This document shows positions 8,144-17,479 of a DNA stretch of 37,514 bases, piece after piece (position 1 is the stretch's first letter; each line of letters starts with the position of its first letter). The notes beneath the pieces are model-generated. The model searched no databases, was not told where the DNA came from, and saw only the letters and a list, made by a program, of their open reading frames with translations. A program made the position numbers and the translations under genes. Source of the DNA: Candidatus Schekmanbacteria bacterium (GTDB lineage Bacteria > CSSED10-310 > JACPHN01). The DNA is taken from positions 1 to 37,514 of the forward strand of contig JACPHN010000055.1 of NCBI GenBank assembly GCA_016188575.1, in the 5' to 3' direction.

Positions 8144-9328
8144 CTACTCCTGTTGGGAATCGGTCTGTCGGTGATCGATAGTGACGACGAGGTCATTGCG
8201 ATGAATGACCTCGTCGTAGAATTTGGCGCCGAGCACGCTGGCGATTTCGCTGGTGCGGCGACCGGCGATGCGGCGCAGGTCGGAGGCGCCATAGCACACC
8301 AGGCCGCGCGCGACTTCCGCGCCGTCGGGTCCGAGCACCCGGACGGGGTCGCCGACGCCACAGTCGCCGAGCACGGCGACGACCCCGGAAGGCAGCAGGC
8401 TCTTGCCCCGGTCCACGAGCGCCGTTACCGCCCCGGCGTCGACGACCAGCTCGCCGCACGACCGCGCGGTGTACGCGATCCAATGCTTGCGCGCTCCGAT
8501 GTCGGCGGCGGCGGCGATGAACGTGCCCAGGTCCTCGCCGGCAAGCAGGCGCAACAAGACGTTGGCTACCACGCCACGCGCCACGATCGTGCTCGCTCCT
8601 GATTGCGCCGCCTGGCGCGCCGCTTCGAGCTTGGTGATCATGCCGCCGAGGCCAAGGTCGCCGCGGGTCGTCGTCGCGCGCCCCAGGTGCTCCTCCGTCA
8701 ACTGCTCGATGAAGGAATAGCGCGTCGCCGCCGGGTGCTCGCGCGGGTCGGCGTCAAAAAAACCGTCGACATCGGTCAGGATGACCAGCAGCTCGGCCTC
8801 GACGAGGTTGGTAACGAGCGAGGAAAGCCGATCGTTGTCGCCGAGCTTGATCTCTTCGACCGCGACCGTGTCGTTCTCGTTGATGATGGGGACGATGCCG
8901 AGCTCAAACAGGGTGTTCATCGTGCGGCGCGCGTTGAGAAACCGCCGGCGATTGTGCAGGTCGTCACTGGTCAGCAGCACTTGGGCGACACGCAGTCCAT
9001 GCGCCGCGAAGCAGCAATGGTAGCGATGCATGAGGGCCGGCTGGCCGGCTGCCGCGGCGGCCTGCTTGAGCGGTATCGAGCGCGGGCGCTCGGTGAGGCC
9101 GAGCAGAAAGCGACCCGATGCCACGGCCCCCGAGCTCACCACCGCCACCACGTAGCCGCGCTGCCGCAACGCTGCAATCTGCACGGCGAGCGCGCCAAAC
9201 ACTTCCTCGTCGAGGCTCCCGTCGCGGCTCAACACCTGAGAGCCGACCTTGACGACGATGCGCCGCACGCCGCACAGGCAATCGCGGCGCCGTTGATCGG
9301 TTCTTTCGTTCACTGGGTGCTCGGTCAT
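8144..9328 (-). CDS. proB: Glutamate 5-kinase with PUA domain
   Basis: 394 residues, including an N-terminal extension of ~20 residues before the conserved [10 protein letters not shown]. ProB phosphorylates glutamate at the gamma-carboxyl group and is normally feedback-inhibited by proline. Visible features are the amino-acid-kinase core ([46 protein letters not shown]-type block, [26 protein letters not shown]) and a C-terminal PUA domain (~residues 295-380). It is the first gene of proB-proA. Alternative starts closer to the kinase core cannot be excluded, since no strong Shine-Dalgarno decides the start. Confidence 0.96.
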   Translation of the reverse strand: MTEHPVNERTDQRRRDCLCGVRRIVVKVGSQVLSRDGSLDEEVFGALAVQIAALRQRGYVVAVVSSGAVASGRFLLGLTERPRSIPLKQAAAAAGQPALMHRYHCCFAAHGLRVAQVLLTSDDLHNRRRFLNARRTMNTLFELGIVPIINENDTVAVEEIKLGDNDRLSSLVTNLVEAELLVILTDVDGFFDADPREHPAATRYSFIEQLTEEHLGRATTTRGDLGLGGMITKLEAARQAAQSGASTIVARGVVANVLLRLLAGEDLGTFIAAAADIGARKHWIAYTARSCGELVVDAGAVTALVDRGKSLLPSGVVAVLGDCGVGDPVRVLGPDGAEVARGLVCYGASDLRRIAGRRTSEIASVLGAKFYDEVIHRNDLVVTIDHRQTDSQQE

Positions 9329-9394
9329 TCGCCAATCCCAACCTCTTGGCTCAAGGCGTACACATACACCGGATGGGAAAGAGTTGAAAGATTC

Positions 9395-9424
9395 TTGACA
9401 CGGGCGCCGGGGTGATCATAGTAT
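9395..9424 (+). promoter_or_regulatory. Probable sigma-70 promoter of the pil operon
   Basis: A consensus TTGACA lies at 9395-9400. CATAGT (9417-9422, 16-base spacer) or TAGTAT (9419-9424, 18-base spacer) serves as the -10 element. This leaves a leader of about 120 bases before pilB. Confidence 0.6.
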
Positions 9425-9551
9425 TGGTTCGGATCGAGCCGCGCGCGGCCTGGCCGATGCGCGAGGTTCTGCGCCTGCGTGGCGGAGATGAAAGCGTGGA
9501 AAGTAGGGCGGCGCGTGTTTGCGCGGAGACGCGCGCCAATGAAGGAGGGCA

Positions 9552-11420
9552 ATGGCGATCAGAGCCATAGGACGCCTTGGCGAATTACTGATTCGAGAGC
9601 ATCTGATCACGCCTTCGCAACTGGAGCAGGCGCTGGATGAGCAGAAGCGCACAGGCGAGCGGCTCGGTTCGGTACTGGTGCGGCTGGGTTTCACGGACGA
9701 GGATACGCTGACCGAATTCCTCAGCGAGCAGTACGGGGTGCCCTCGATCAATCTTACCCATTTCGAGATCGAGGACCAGGTGCTGCGCCTCATCTCCGCG
9801 GACATCGCACGAAAGTACGACCTCATCCCGATCAGCCGCACCGGTGCAACGCTGACTGTCGCCATGGTGGACCCCTCGAACGTGTTCGCCATGGACGACA
9901 TCAAGTTCATGACCGGCTACCACGTCGAGCCCGTGGTAACCAGCGAGGCTGCACTGCGCGAGGCGCTCACCCGCTACTACGGTTCCGGCAAGGCGATGGT
10001 CAAGGCCATGCCGGGAGCCTCGCCCGCCATGGCCTCGACACCGGGCGGCAACAACAACCTCGGCGTGGGTTCCTTCGCCGCTGCCCGCCCCAGCAGCACC
10101 GGGCTGGATATCGAATCGCTCGGCCAGTTCTCCGCTGTCGAAGAGGAGCCAACGATCGACATCGGTGACTTCGACGAGCTCATTTCCGGTGCCATCGACG
10201 AAGTCGAGGTCGTCAAGGAAACCGATGACGACATGTCGCCCATCGAAGAGGTGGACGCCCCCATCATCAAGCTCGTCAACGGCATTCTCCTCAAGGCCAT
10301 CAAGCAGACCGTCAGCGACATCCACATCGAACCATACGAGAAGAGCTACCGTGTCCGCTACCGCCTGGACGGCGTTCTTCATCGCGAGCTGAGCCTGCCG
10401 ATCGAAATCCGCAACGCCATCACCAGCCGCGTCAAGATCATGGCCAACCTGGACATCAGCGAGCGCCGCCTGCCGCAGGACGGCCGCATCAAGATGAAGC
10501 TCGGCCGCAATCGCGACATGGACTTCCGCGTCTCGACAGTGCCAACGCTGTTCGGGGAAAAGGTGGTCTTGCGGCTGCTCGACAAGTCCAACTTGCAGTT
10601 GGACATGACCAAGCTCGGGTTCGACGAGTGGCAGATGGCGAAGTTCACCGAAGCCATACACAGCCCCTACGGTATGGTACTCGTAACCGGCCCTACCGGT
10701 AGCGGCAAGACGACGACGTTGTACTCGGCGCTCCATCAGTTGAATCAGATCACCGAAAACATCATGACCGCGGAAGACCCGGTCGAGTACAACCTCTCCG
10801 GTATCAACCAGGTACAGATGAAGGATTCAATCGGCCTCAACTTCGCTGCGGCGCTGCGCTCGTTCTTGCGGCAAGACCCCGATATCGTCATGGTCGGCGA
10901 GATCCGCGATTTCGAAACCGCGGAAATCGCGATCAAGGCTGCATTGACCGGCCACCTTGTGCTCTCCACCCTGCACACCAACGACGCTCCGAGCACCGTG
11001 AACCGCCTGCTCAACATGGGCATCGAACCTTTTCTCGTGTCTTCCTCGACGGTGCTCATTCTCGCCCAGCGCCTCGCCCGCAAGATCTGTAAGGACTGCA
11101 AAGAACCACACGAGGTGCCGCCGGAAGCGCTGATCGATCTGGGTTTCGATCCCGAGGACGCCAAGAGCTTCACACCGCAGCGAGGGCGAGGTTGTGCGAC
11201 TTGCAACAACAAAGGATACAAAGGGCGCATCGCCGTTTACGAGGTGATGCCCATTACCGATGACCTGCGCGAGCTCATCGTGCGCGGCGCTACCAACCTC
11301 GAGCTGCGCGAGGCCGCGCGCGCGATCGGCATGAAAACCCTGCGCGAAAGCGGCCTGCAGAGAATCAAAGAAGGCGTCACGTCAATCGAGGAAGTCGTGC
11401 GTGTCACGTTTGGAAACTAG
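9552..11420 (+). CDS. pilB: Type IV pilus assembly ATPase
   Basis: 622 residues, longer than the usual ~565 because of a low-complexity linker. PilB is the cytoplasmic hexameric motor that powers pilus extension. An MshEN-type N-terminal domain spans ~1-145 (GRLGELLIREHLIT, LVRLGFTDEDTLTEFLSEQYGVP). A Gly/Ala/acidic linker of ~95 residues follows. The GspE/PilB core then has Walker A GPTGSGKT at 380-387, Asp and Walker B boxes (AEDPVEYNL, DIVMVGEIRDFETA), the HIS box (LSTLHTNDA), and a zinc-binding tetracysteine Cys513/Cys516/Cys548/Cys551. GGAGGG lies 5 bases before ATG 9552, so the start is well supported. First gene of pilB-T-C-S-R. Confidence 0.97.
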   Translation: MAIRAIGRLGELLIREHLITPSQLEQALDEQKRTGERLGSVLVRLGFTDEDTLTEFLSEQYGVPSINLTHFEIEDQVLRLISADIARKYDLIPISRTGATLTVAMVDPSNVFAMDDIKFMTGYHVEPVVTSEAALREALTRYYGSGKAMVKAMPGASPAMASTPGGNNNLGVGSFAAARPSSTGLDIESLGQFSAVEEEPTIDIGDFDELISGAIDEVEVVKETDDDMSPIEEVDAPIIKLVNGILLKAIKQTVSDIHIEPYEKSYRVRYRLDGVLHRELSLPIEIRNAITSRVKIMANLDISERRLPQDGRIKMKLGRNRDMDFRVSTVPTLFGEKVVLRLLDKSNLQLDMTKLGFDEWQMAKFTEAIHSPYGMVLVTGPTGSGKTTTLYSALHQLNQITENIMTAEDPVEYNLSGINQVQMKDSIGLNFAAALRSFLRQDPDIVMVGEIRDFETAEIAIKAALTGHLVLSTLHTNDAPSTVNRLLNMGIEPFLVSSSTVLILAQRLARKICKDCKEPHEVPPEALIDLGFDPEDAKSFTPQRGRGCATCNNKGYKGRIAVYEVMPITDDLRELIVRGATNLELREAARAIGMKTLRESGLQRIKEGVTSIEEVVRVTFGN

Positions 11421-11438
11421 GAGCTTCGGGAGCCAACG

Positions 11439-12587
11439 ATGGCCAACCTACCACAGTTACTCAAGACCATGGTCGAGCGCGGCTCGACCGATTTGCACAT
11501 AACCACGGGGACTCCCCCGCAACTCCGCGTCGACGGCACTCTCATGCCCATGGATCTGCCGCCGCTCACGCCCAAAGACACCAAGCAACTCGCCTATTCG
11601 GTCTTGACCGACGCGCAAAAGCACAAGTTCGAAGAGGACAAGGAGCTGGACTTCTCATTCGGAGTCAAAGGGCTCAGCCGCTTCCGCGCCAACGTCTTCA
11701 ATCAACGCGGCGCCGTAGCGCTCTCCGTCCGCACCATCCCCTACCGCATCATGTCTTTCGAGGAGCTCGGCCTCCCCAAGGTCGTCGCCAACTTCGCCAA
11801 TCGCCCGAAAGGCCTCGTTCTCGTTACTGGCCCCACCGGGAGCGGCAAATCGACGACGCTGGCCGCGATCATAAACAAGATCAATGAAGAGCAGCATCGC
11901 CACATCGTCACCATAGAAGATCCGATCGAGTACCTTCACCAACACAAGAACTGCGTCATCAATCAGCGCGAGCTGCATGCGGATACAAAGAGCTTTCACA
12001 ACGCCCTGCGAAGCGTCTTGCGCCAGGACCCCGACGTCATTCTGATTGGCGAGATGCGTGACCTCGAAACGATCGAGCTCGCACTGCGCTGCTCGGAGAC
12101 TGGCCACTTGACCTTCGCCACCTTGCACACCAACTCTTGCGACCAAACCATCAACAGGATCGTCGATGTGTTTCCTTCAAATCAGCAACCACAGGTCCGC
12201 GCCCAACTTTCGTTCGTGCTCGAAGGGATCGTCTGCCAGTCTCTGATCCCCAAGCTCAGCGGTCGCGGCAGGGTGCTGTGCCTGGAAATTCTGGTCCCGA
12301 ATGCGGCAATCCGGAATCTCGTCCGCGAAGACAAGATTCATCAGATTTACTCGGCCATGCAGACCGGGCAGGACAAGCACCAGATGGTCACGATGAATCA
12401 GTCACTGGCCAACCTCTACCAGCGCCGCATGGTCAGCCTGGAAGAAGCCATGAGCCGCTCGCTGAAACCGGACGAGCTCGAGCAGATGCTCGCGCGCGGC
12501 GGCGCGGGTGGCCCCGGCGGAGGCACCACCGCCGGGCGGGTGAGCGATCGAAAGACCTCGGGGGGACCGCCCGCGGGGCCGCGGTAG
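11439..12587 (+). CDS. pilT: Type IV pilus retraction ATPase
   Basis: 382 residues. PilT drives pilus depolymerisation and twitching motility. Diagnostic features are the short N-terminal domain (STDLHITTGTPPQLRVDG), Walker A GPTGSGKS at 131-138, the Asp box TIEDPIEYLH, Walker B VILIGEMRDLETI, the His box FATLHTNS, and the PilT-specific AIRNLVRE motif at 290-297. A Gly/Pro-rich tail of ~25 residues extends beyond the usual end. It follows pilB by 18 bases with GGGAG before the ATG. About 100 bases without structure separate it from pilC. Confidence 0.97.
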   Translation: MANLPQLLKTMVERGSTDLHITTGTPPQLRVDGTLMPMDLPPLTPKDTKQLAYSVLTDAQKHKFEEDKELDFSFGVKGLSRFRANVFNQRGAVALSVRTIPYRIMSFEELGLPKVVANFANRPKGLVLVTGPTGSGKSTTLAAIINKINEEQHRHIVTIEDPIEYLHQHKNCVINQRELHADTKSFHNALRSVLRQDPDVILIGEMRDLETIELALRCSETGHLTFATLHTNSCDQTINRIVDVFPSNQQPQVRAQLSFVLEGIVCQSLIPKLSGRGRVLCLEILVPNAAIRNLVREDKIHQIYSAMQTGQDKHQMVTMNQSLANLYQRRMVSLEEAMSRSLKPDELEQMLARGGAGGPGGGTTAGRVSDRKTSGGPPAGPR

Positions 12588-12690
12588 TAGCGCGGCCAGG
12601 GAGTAGACGATGGTGCTCAGCGAGGCGACGAATTCACGAAGCGGACAGCGCGCCCCTCGGGCAGTGACGCGCTGAGGGTGGGAGTCAGTC

Positions 12691-13905
12691 ATGGCAAACT
12701 TCAAGTATGCAGGGGTCAATAGTGCCGGCGAAGCGGTCAAGGGAGTCATCGCCGCCGACTCCGTCGATCATGCGAAGGCACTGCTCAAGCGGCAAAAAAT
12801 CCGCGCGGAAACTGTCAAGAAAAGCGCCATGGACATGGAGCTCACCATCCCGGGCCTGTCCGATAGCGTCAGCACCCGGGATCTGGTGATTTTCACGCGC
12901 ACGTTCAGCACCATGATCGACGCCGGCATTCCGCTCGTTCAGAGCTTCGAGATTCTGGAGATGCAAACGGAGAATCCGGCGCTGCGCAAAGCCATTCGCA
13001 CCACCCGCCAAGACGTCGAGCAAGGATCGACGATTTCACACGCGCTGAGAAAGCACCCCAGGATCTTCGACGACCTCTACTGCAACATGGTCGAGGCCGG
13101 TGAGACCGGTGGTATTCTCGACACGGTGCTCAACCGCCTCGCCGGCTACATGGAAAAGGCCATCGCCCTCAAGAGGAAGGTAACGAGCGCCCTGGTGTAT
13201 CCGTCCATCGTCATCACCTTTGCGCTCGTGGCCGTCGCGGCGATCATGATCTTCGTCATCCCGGTCTTCAGCAACGTCTTCGTGCAGTTGGGCACGACGA
13301 TGCCGTTGCCGACCCAGATCGTCATCACCATCTCCCACGTGCTCGCCAACTACGCGCCGTTCATCGCCATCGGTTTGATCGTGGCCTTCATCGCTTTCCG
13401 CATGTTCAAGAAAACTGAACGCGGTCGCTTCATGATCGACACCATCATGCTGCGCATGCCGATCATCGGCATGCTGCTCCGCAAGGTCGCGGTCGCCAAG
13501 TTCACCCGCACGCTGAGCACCTTGATGTCCTCGGGCGTGCCCATTCTCGATGGACTCGAGATCACCGCGAAGACCTCGGGGAACAAGGTCGTCGAGCAAG
13601 CCATCATGAAAACGCGGGTCTCGATCTCGGAGGGAAAGACGATCAGCGAGCCGCTCGGGCAAACGGACACCTTCCCCACCATGGTGGTGCAGATGATCGC
13701 GGTCGGCGAAGCTACCGGCTCGCTCGATACGATGCTGACCAAGATCGCGGACTTCTACGACGACGAGGTGGACAACGCGGTCGGGAACCTGACGCAACTG
13801 CTCGAGCCGGCGCTGCTCATCTTTCTCGGCGTGACGATCGGTGGAATCGTCGTCGCCATGTACCTGCCGCTGTTCCAGGCCATCGGAAAGCTGGCAGGCG
13901 GATAG
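12691..13905 (+). CDS. pilC: Type IV pilus inner-membrane platform protein
   Basis: 404 residues. PilC is the polytopic inner-membrane protein on which the PilB and PilT motors act. Two T2SF domains are visible (FTRTFSTMIDAGIPLVQSF and FTRTLSTLMSSGVPILDGL, each followed by GETGG- or GEATGS-type blocks). There are three hydrophobic segments: ~168-200, ~215-238 and ~370-398. A GGGAG ribosome site precedes ATG 12691. The stop is only 4 bases before the pilS GTG. Confidence 0.96.
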   Translation: MANFKYAGVNSAGEAVKGVIAADSVDHAKALLKRQKIRAETVKKSAMDMELTIPGLSDSVSTRDLVIFTRTFSTMIDAGIPLVQSFEILEMQTENPALRKAIRTTRQDVEQGSTISHALRKHPRIFDDLYCNMVEAGETGGILDTVLNRLAGYMEKAIALKRKVTSALVYPSIVITFALVAVAAIMIFVIPVFSNVFVQLGTTMPLPTQIVITISHVLANYAPFIAIGLIVAFIAFRMFKKTERGRFMIDTIMLRMPIIGMLLRKVAVAKFTRTLSTLMSSGVPILDGLEITAKTSGNKVVEQAIMKTRVSISEGKTISEPLGQTDTFPTMVVQMIAVGEATGSLDTMLTKIADFYDDEVDNAVGNLTQLLEPALLIFLGVTIGGIVVAMYLPLFQAIGKLAGG

Positions 13906-13909
13906 CGCG

Positions 13910-15712
13910 GTGGTGTCGGGCGCGGTGCAGGGAAGCCGACCGGCGCGCGATCTTCGATCCAGTCTTCGCATTCTTGTCGCCCTTCGCGTCGTCATCGCGA
14001 CGACGCTGTTGGGCGCCAGCGTCTTCGTGCAGCTTCGCCCGGATACCTATGTATCCCGGTTTCCGTTTACCCTGATCGGCTCCATCTACGCCGCCACCAT
14101 CATTTATGCGTTGACGTTGGCGGCGATCCGCTCCACGCGCGGTCTCGTCGCCCTCGCGTACGCCCAGATCTTCGGCGACTTGGGGTTCGTGACCCTGGCC
14201 GTGTTCGGTACGGGCGGCATCGACTCTCCGTTCAGCTTCCTGTACATCATTTCCGTAATCACCGCTGCCATGATCCTCTACCGCCCTGGAGCGATCATTA
14301 CCGCGGCCATCTCGAGCGTCCTGTACGGCTCTCTGCTCGTGGCGCTGTACACCGGCACCCTCCCTCAGGTCGCCGTCAGTCTCTACCCCTCCAGCACCGT
14401 TTCGGTGCGCTACGTGGTGCTGCACGTCTTCCTGAACACCAGCGCCTTCTTCCTGGTCGCCTACCTCAGCGCTCATCTTTCCGAGCAGCTTCGCGAGAAG
14501 CATCAGGAGCTCGAAGCCAGAACGGTCGATCTCCTCTCGCTGCAGGAGTTCAACCGCTCGATTCTGGAGTGCATGTCGAGCGGGCTGCTCACGACCAATA
14601 TGACCGGCGTCATCACCTCGTTCAATCGGGCCGCGGAGCGCATCACCGGCCTGCGCCGCGCCCAGGCCGTCGGCCAGAGCATCACCGAGCTTTTTCCCGG
14701 CCTCGTGTTCCAAACAGCGGGGATCTTCGCGGAAAAAGGGTCGGTCTTTCGCGGCGAGCTCACGTGGCACGATCGCGCCGGCACCGCCGTCTACCTGGGC
14801 TTCTCGTTGTCACCGATGACCGAGCCGCGCGAGGGCATCTGCGGCGTTATCGTGACCTTTCAGGATTTGACCGAGCTCAAGCGCCTGGAGTCGGAGGCGA
14901 GGCGCGCCGATCGGCTGGAAGCCATTGCCAAGCTGAGCGCGGGCATCGCTCACGAAATCCGTAACCCGCTAGCTTCCATGAGCGGGGCGATCCAGGTCTT
15001 GCGGCGCGAAGAGGGACTCGTCGGGCTCAACAAGCAGCTCATGGACATTGTGCTCCGGGAGTGCGACCGCCTCAATACGCTGATCACGGATTTCCTCACC
15101 TTCGCGCGGCCGAAACCGCCACGCTTACAGCCCACCGATCTCTGGCGGGTGCTCTCCGAGACGCTCACGCTGCTGCGCACCGGCGATCGCCCCGGCTGCA
15201 CCATGGAGCTGCGTTCGGCGGCCAGTGACGGCGCTCACTGGATCGAAAACGTCGACCCCGAGCAGGCGCGGCAAGTGTTTTGGAATCTGGCTCTCAACGG
15301 CCTGGAAGCCATGCCGAACGGCGGCGCGCTGAGCATCGCTCTGGACCGGCGGCGGGACGACTCGGGCAAGCTGCTCACCGTCGTCTCGTTTGCGGACCAG
15401 GGGTGCGGCGTGGCGCCGGAGGCGATGGCCAACATCTTCGAGCCTTTTTTCAGCACCAAGAGCGCGGGCTCGGGGCTCGGCCTCGCCATCGCCAACCGCA
15501 TTGCGGTAGCGCACGGCGGCTGGATTTCCGTCGAGAGCACCTCTGGCGAAGGAACGGTTTTCGCCGTACATTTGCCCCACGTGGAAAGCGCCGGCAAGGC
15601 CGGCGACGCGCCGGGCGACCACGGGCGGGTCCGCGACGGGGCCGCCGAGCGCCGGGTTGATGCGACAGCCGCAGGCCAATCTCCCCTGGACGGGTCCTGG
15701 AATGCAGGATGA
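13910..15712 (+). CDS. pilS: Sensor histidine kinase of the type IV pilus two-component system
   Basis: 600 residues. The start is taken as GTG 13910 (or the adjacent GTG 13913), 4 bases after the pilC stop; the open frame further upstream only repeats pilC out of frame. The N-terminal ~170 residues form five or six transmembrane helices. A PAS domain follows (~205-320, with ILECMSSGLLTTNMTG). The HisKA dimerisation domain holds the phospho-accepting His348 in IAHEIRNPLASMSG. The HATPase_c domain has the N box (FWNLALNGLEAMPNGG), G1 (DQGCGV) and G2 (GSGLGLAIA) blocks. PilS controls PilR phosphorylation in response to pilus state. It overlaps pilR by 11 bases. Confidence 0.93.
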   Translation: MVSGAVQGSRPARDLRSSLRILVALRVVIATTLLGASVFVQLRPDTYVSRFPFTLIGSIYAATIIYALTLAAIRSTRGLVALAYAQIFGDLGFVTLAVFGTGGIDSPFSFLYIISVITAAMILYRPGAIITAAISSVLYGSLLVALYTGTLPQVAVSLYPSSTVSVRYVVLHVFLNTSAFFLVAYLSAHLSEQLREKHQELEARTVDLLSLQEFNRSILECMSSGLLTTNMTGVITSFNRAAERITGLRRAQAVGQSITELFPGLVFQTAGIFAEKGSVFRGELTWHDRAGTAVYLGFSLSPMTEPREGICGVIVTFQDLTELKRLESEARRADRLEAIAKLSAGIAHEIRNPLASMSGAIQVLRREEGLVGLNKQLMDIVLRECDRLNTLITDFLTFARPKPPRLQPTDLWRVLSETLTLLRTGDRPGCTMELRSAASDGAHWIENVDPEQARQVFWNLALNGLEAMPNGGALSIALDRRRDDSGKLLTVVSFADQGCGVAPEAMANIFEPFFSTKSAGSGLGLAIANRIAVAHGGWISVESTSGEGTVFAVHLPHVESAGKAGDAPGDHGRVRDGAAERRVDATAAGQSPLDGSWNAG

Positions 15713-17105
15713 TGACGAGCGAAGAATCCTGATCGTCGACGACGAGCGCAGCATGCGCGAATGGTTGAGCATCTTCCTGAGCAAGGAGGGGTACACCGTA
15801 GACGCGGCGGCAAGCGGCCAGGAGGCACTCGACAAGATCGACGTCTTCCGTCCGGCGCTCGTAATCGCGGACATGCGCATGCCCGGCATGAGCGGCATCG
15901 ACCTGCTCCGCGAGCTACGCGCCCGACGCCCAGAACTTGTCGTCATCATCATTACCGCATTTGGAACCGACCAGACGGCGCAGCGCGTGATGGAGCTCGG
16001 AGCGTACGACTACTTTACCAAGCCGTTTCGCATCGACGACATCCAGCTCGTTATCCAAAAGGCGTTCGACAAGATCCGCCTCGAGCAAGAAAACGCCGAG
16101 CTGCGCAAGAAGCTCAAGGGGCCGTCATCCTTCCAGTCCATCGTCGGCCGCAGCAACCGAATGCAGCAGCTTTTCCACCTCATCCAGCGGGTCGCCGACC
16201 TCACCAGCACGGTGCTGATCACCGGCGAGAGCGGCACGGGCAAGGAGCTCGTCGCGCGCGCAATCCACGAGGCCGGACCGCGCCGCGAGGCACCATTTGT
16301 GGCGGTGAACTGCGCCGCGCTGCCCGAACCACTGCTCGAAAGCGAGCTATTTGGTCACGAACGCGGCGCCTTTACCGGTGCCGTCACGTCCCGGCCCGGA
16401 AAGTTCGAGCTGGCCAAGAACGGCACCCTGTTTCTCGACGAGATTGGAGACATGAGCCTGACCACCCAGGCAAAGGTGTTGCGGGTGCTGCAGAACAAGC
16501 GAATCACGCGACTCGGCGGAGTCTCCGAGCTGGAAGCGGCAGCACGCATCGTCGCGGCAACCAACAAGAACCTCGAGAAGATGGTCGCGACGGGCGAGTT
16601 CCGGGAAGACTTGTTCTACCGTCTGAACGTCATCCCCGTTCACGTTCCGGCGCTGCGCGAGCGACCCGAGGACATCCCGCTGCTGATCGACCATTTTGTG
16701 CAGCACATCGGCGAGGACATCGGTGACAAGAGCCGCTACTTCAGCCGTGAAGCGCGCCTGATACTGGAGCAGTGGGAGTGGCCCGGAAACGTCCGCGAGC
16801 TGTCGAACGTGGTCGAGCGTGCACTCGTGCTCAGCCCCACCGATGAAGTCGGTGTCGACCAGCTTCCCCCCGTCATTCGCCGCAGGCCGGCGGCGATCCC
16901 GACGCCCGCGGTCGATTTCCCGGCGGCGGGCATCGACCTGGAGCGTGCGCTCGAAAACTTCGAGCGCAATCTGTTGCTCACGGCTCTCGACCGCGCCGGC
17001 GGCGTCAAGGTTGAAGCTGCCAAACTGTTGCAGATATCCTTTCGGTCGTTCAGATACCGCCTCAGCAAGCTTGCACCGGAACATCTCCCTGGAGAATCGC
17101 CATGA
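15702..17105 (+). CDS. pilR: Sigma-54-dependent response regulator of type IV pili
   Basis: 467 residues from ATG 15702; an in-frame ATG at 15660 would add 14 residues. The receiver domain holds acidic Asp13/Asp14, phospho-accepting Asp57 (VIADMRMPGMSG) and Lys107 (YFTKPF). The AAA+ domain has Walker A GESGTGKE at 175-182 and the sigma-54-contacting GAFTGA loop at 222-227, followed by FLDEIGDMSL and RLNVIPV. The C-terminal Fis-type helix-turn-helix includes GGVKVEAAKLLQISFRSFRYRL. PilR activates RpoN-dependent promoters, classically pilA. The two -24/-12 promoters in this window, at 2029 and 20703, are candidate targets of this or another sigma-54 activator. Confidence 0.95.
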   Translation: MQDDDERRILIVDDERSMREWLSIFLSKEGYTVDAAASGQEALDKIDVFRPALVIADMRMPGMSGIDLLRELRARRPELVVIIITAFGTDQTAQRVMELGAYDYFTKPFRIDDIQLVIQKAFDKIRLEQENAELRKKLKGPSSFQSIVGRSNRMQQLFHLIQRVADLTSTVLITGESGTGKELVARAIHEAGPRREAPFVAVNCAALPEPLLESELFGHERGAFTGAVTSRPGKFELAKNGTLFLDEIGDMSLTTQAKVLRVLQNKRITRLGGVSELEAAARIVAATNKNLEKMVATGEFREDLFYRLNVIPVHVPALRERPEDIPLLIDHFVQHIGEDIGDKSRYFSREARLILEQWEWPGNVRELSNVVERALVLSPTDEVGVDQLPPVIRRRPAAIPTPAVDFPAAGIDLERALENFERNLLLTALDRAGGVKVEAAKLLQISFRSFRYRLSKLAPEHLPGESP

Positions 17106-17479
17106 TGAAGGCAGAGTCGAAAATCCCCGGCATTATCGCACTGATGCTGATCGGCACCGGCGCCTACCTCGCGTACATGTTCGTGCCAGTGTATATGGAC
17201 CACCTCAAGCTCAACCGCGAGGTCGAGGAAGTCGTGAACTGGGATCGCATCCATCGCGTCAAGCCGCCTACCTCGCAGGAGGCGACGGAAGCCGTTCTCG
17301 CCAAAGCGGAGAAGATCGGTCTCAAGTTGACCGAAAAGAACATCAAGGCGACCGTTTCCCCAGATCAGAAGCTCGAGATCAATGTCGGCTATCAAGTTGA
17401 CATCGACTTGCTGCTGTATGGCAAGTATGTGTGGAAGTTCCAGGTGCACCAGAAAGAGAAGGCGTTCAGGCAGAGCTGA
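17102..17479 (+). CDS. Small single-pass membrane protein, DUF4845-like
   Basis: 125 residues, starting in an ATGA overlap with pilR and ending in a TGATG overlap with trpE. An N-terminal hydrophobic helix (IPGIIALMLIGTGAYLAYMFVP, ~8-29) is followed by a soluble part with a helical stretch and then beta-like sequence (KLEINVGYQVDIDLLLYGKY, VWKFQVHQK). This plan resembles small DUF4845 proteins: an N-terminal helix, VP-x-Y, then a polar alpha/beta domain ending in a beta hairpin. It is not a pilin: the prepilin peptidase cleavage motif (G-F/M-T-L-I-E) is absent, although it occupies the place after pilR where pilA is often found. Function unknown. Confidence 0.75.
   Translation: MMKAESKIPGIIALMLIGTGAYLAYMFVPVYMDHLKLNREVEEVVNWDRIHRVKPPTSQEATEAVLAKAEKIGLKLTEKNIKATVSPDQKLEINVGYQVDIDLLLYGKYVWKFQVHQKEKAFRQS

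Noticed and set aside
9585-10736. Minus-strand frame opposite pilB
   Set aside because: Shadow of pilB, with no promoter, ribosome site or protein motif.
13841-13909. Upstream extension of pilS into pilC
   Set aside because: The added residues only translate pilC out of frame; GTG 13910 directly follows the pilC stop.
17102-17479. Small protein after pilR as the pilin PilA
   Set aside because: It lacks the prepilin cleavage motif and conserved Glu5; its composition fits a DUF4845-like membrane protein instead.
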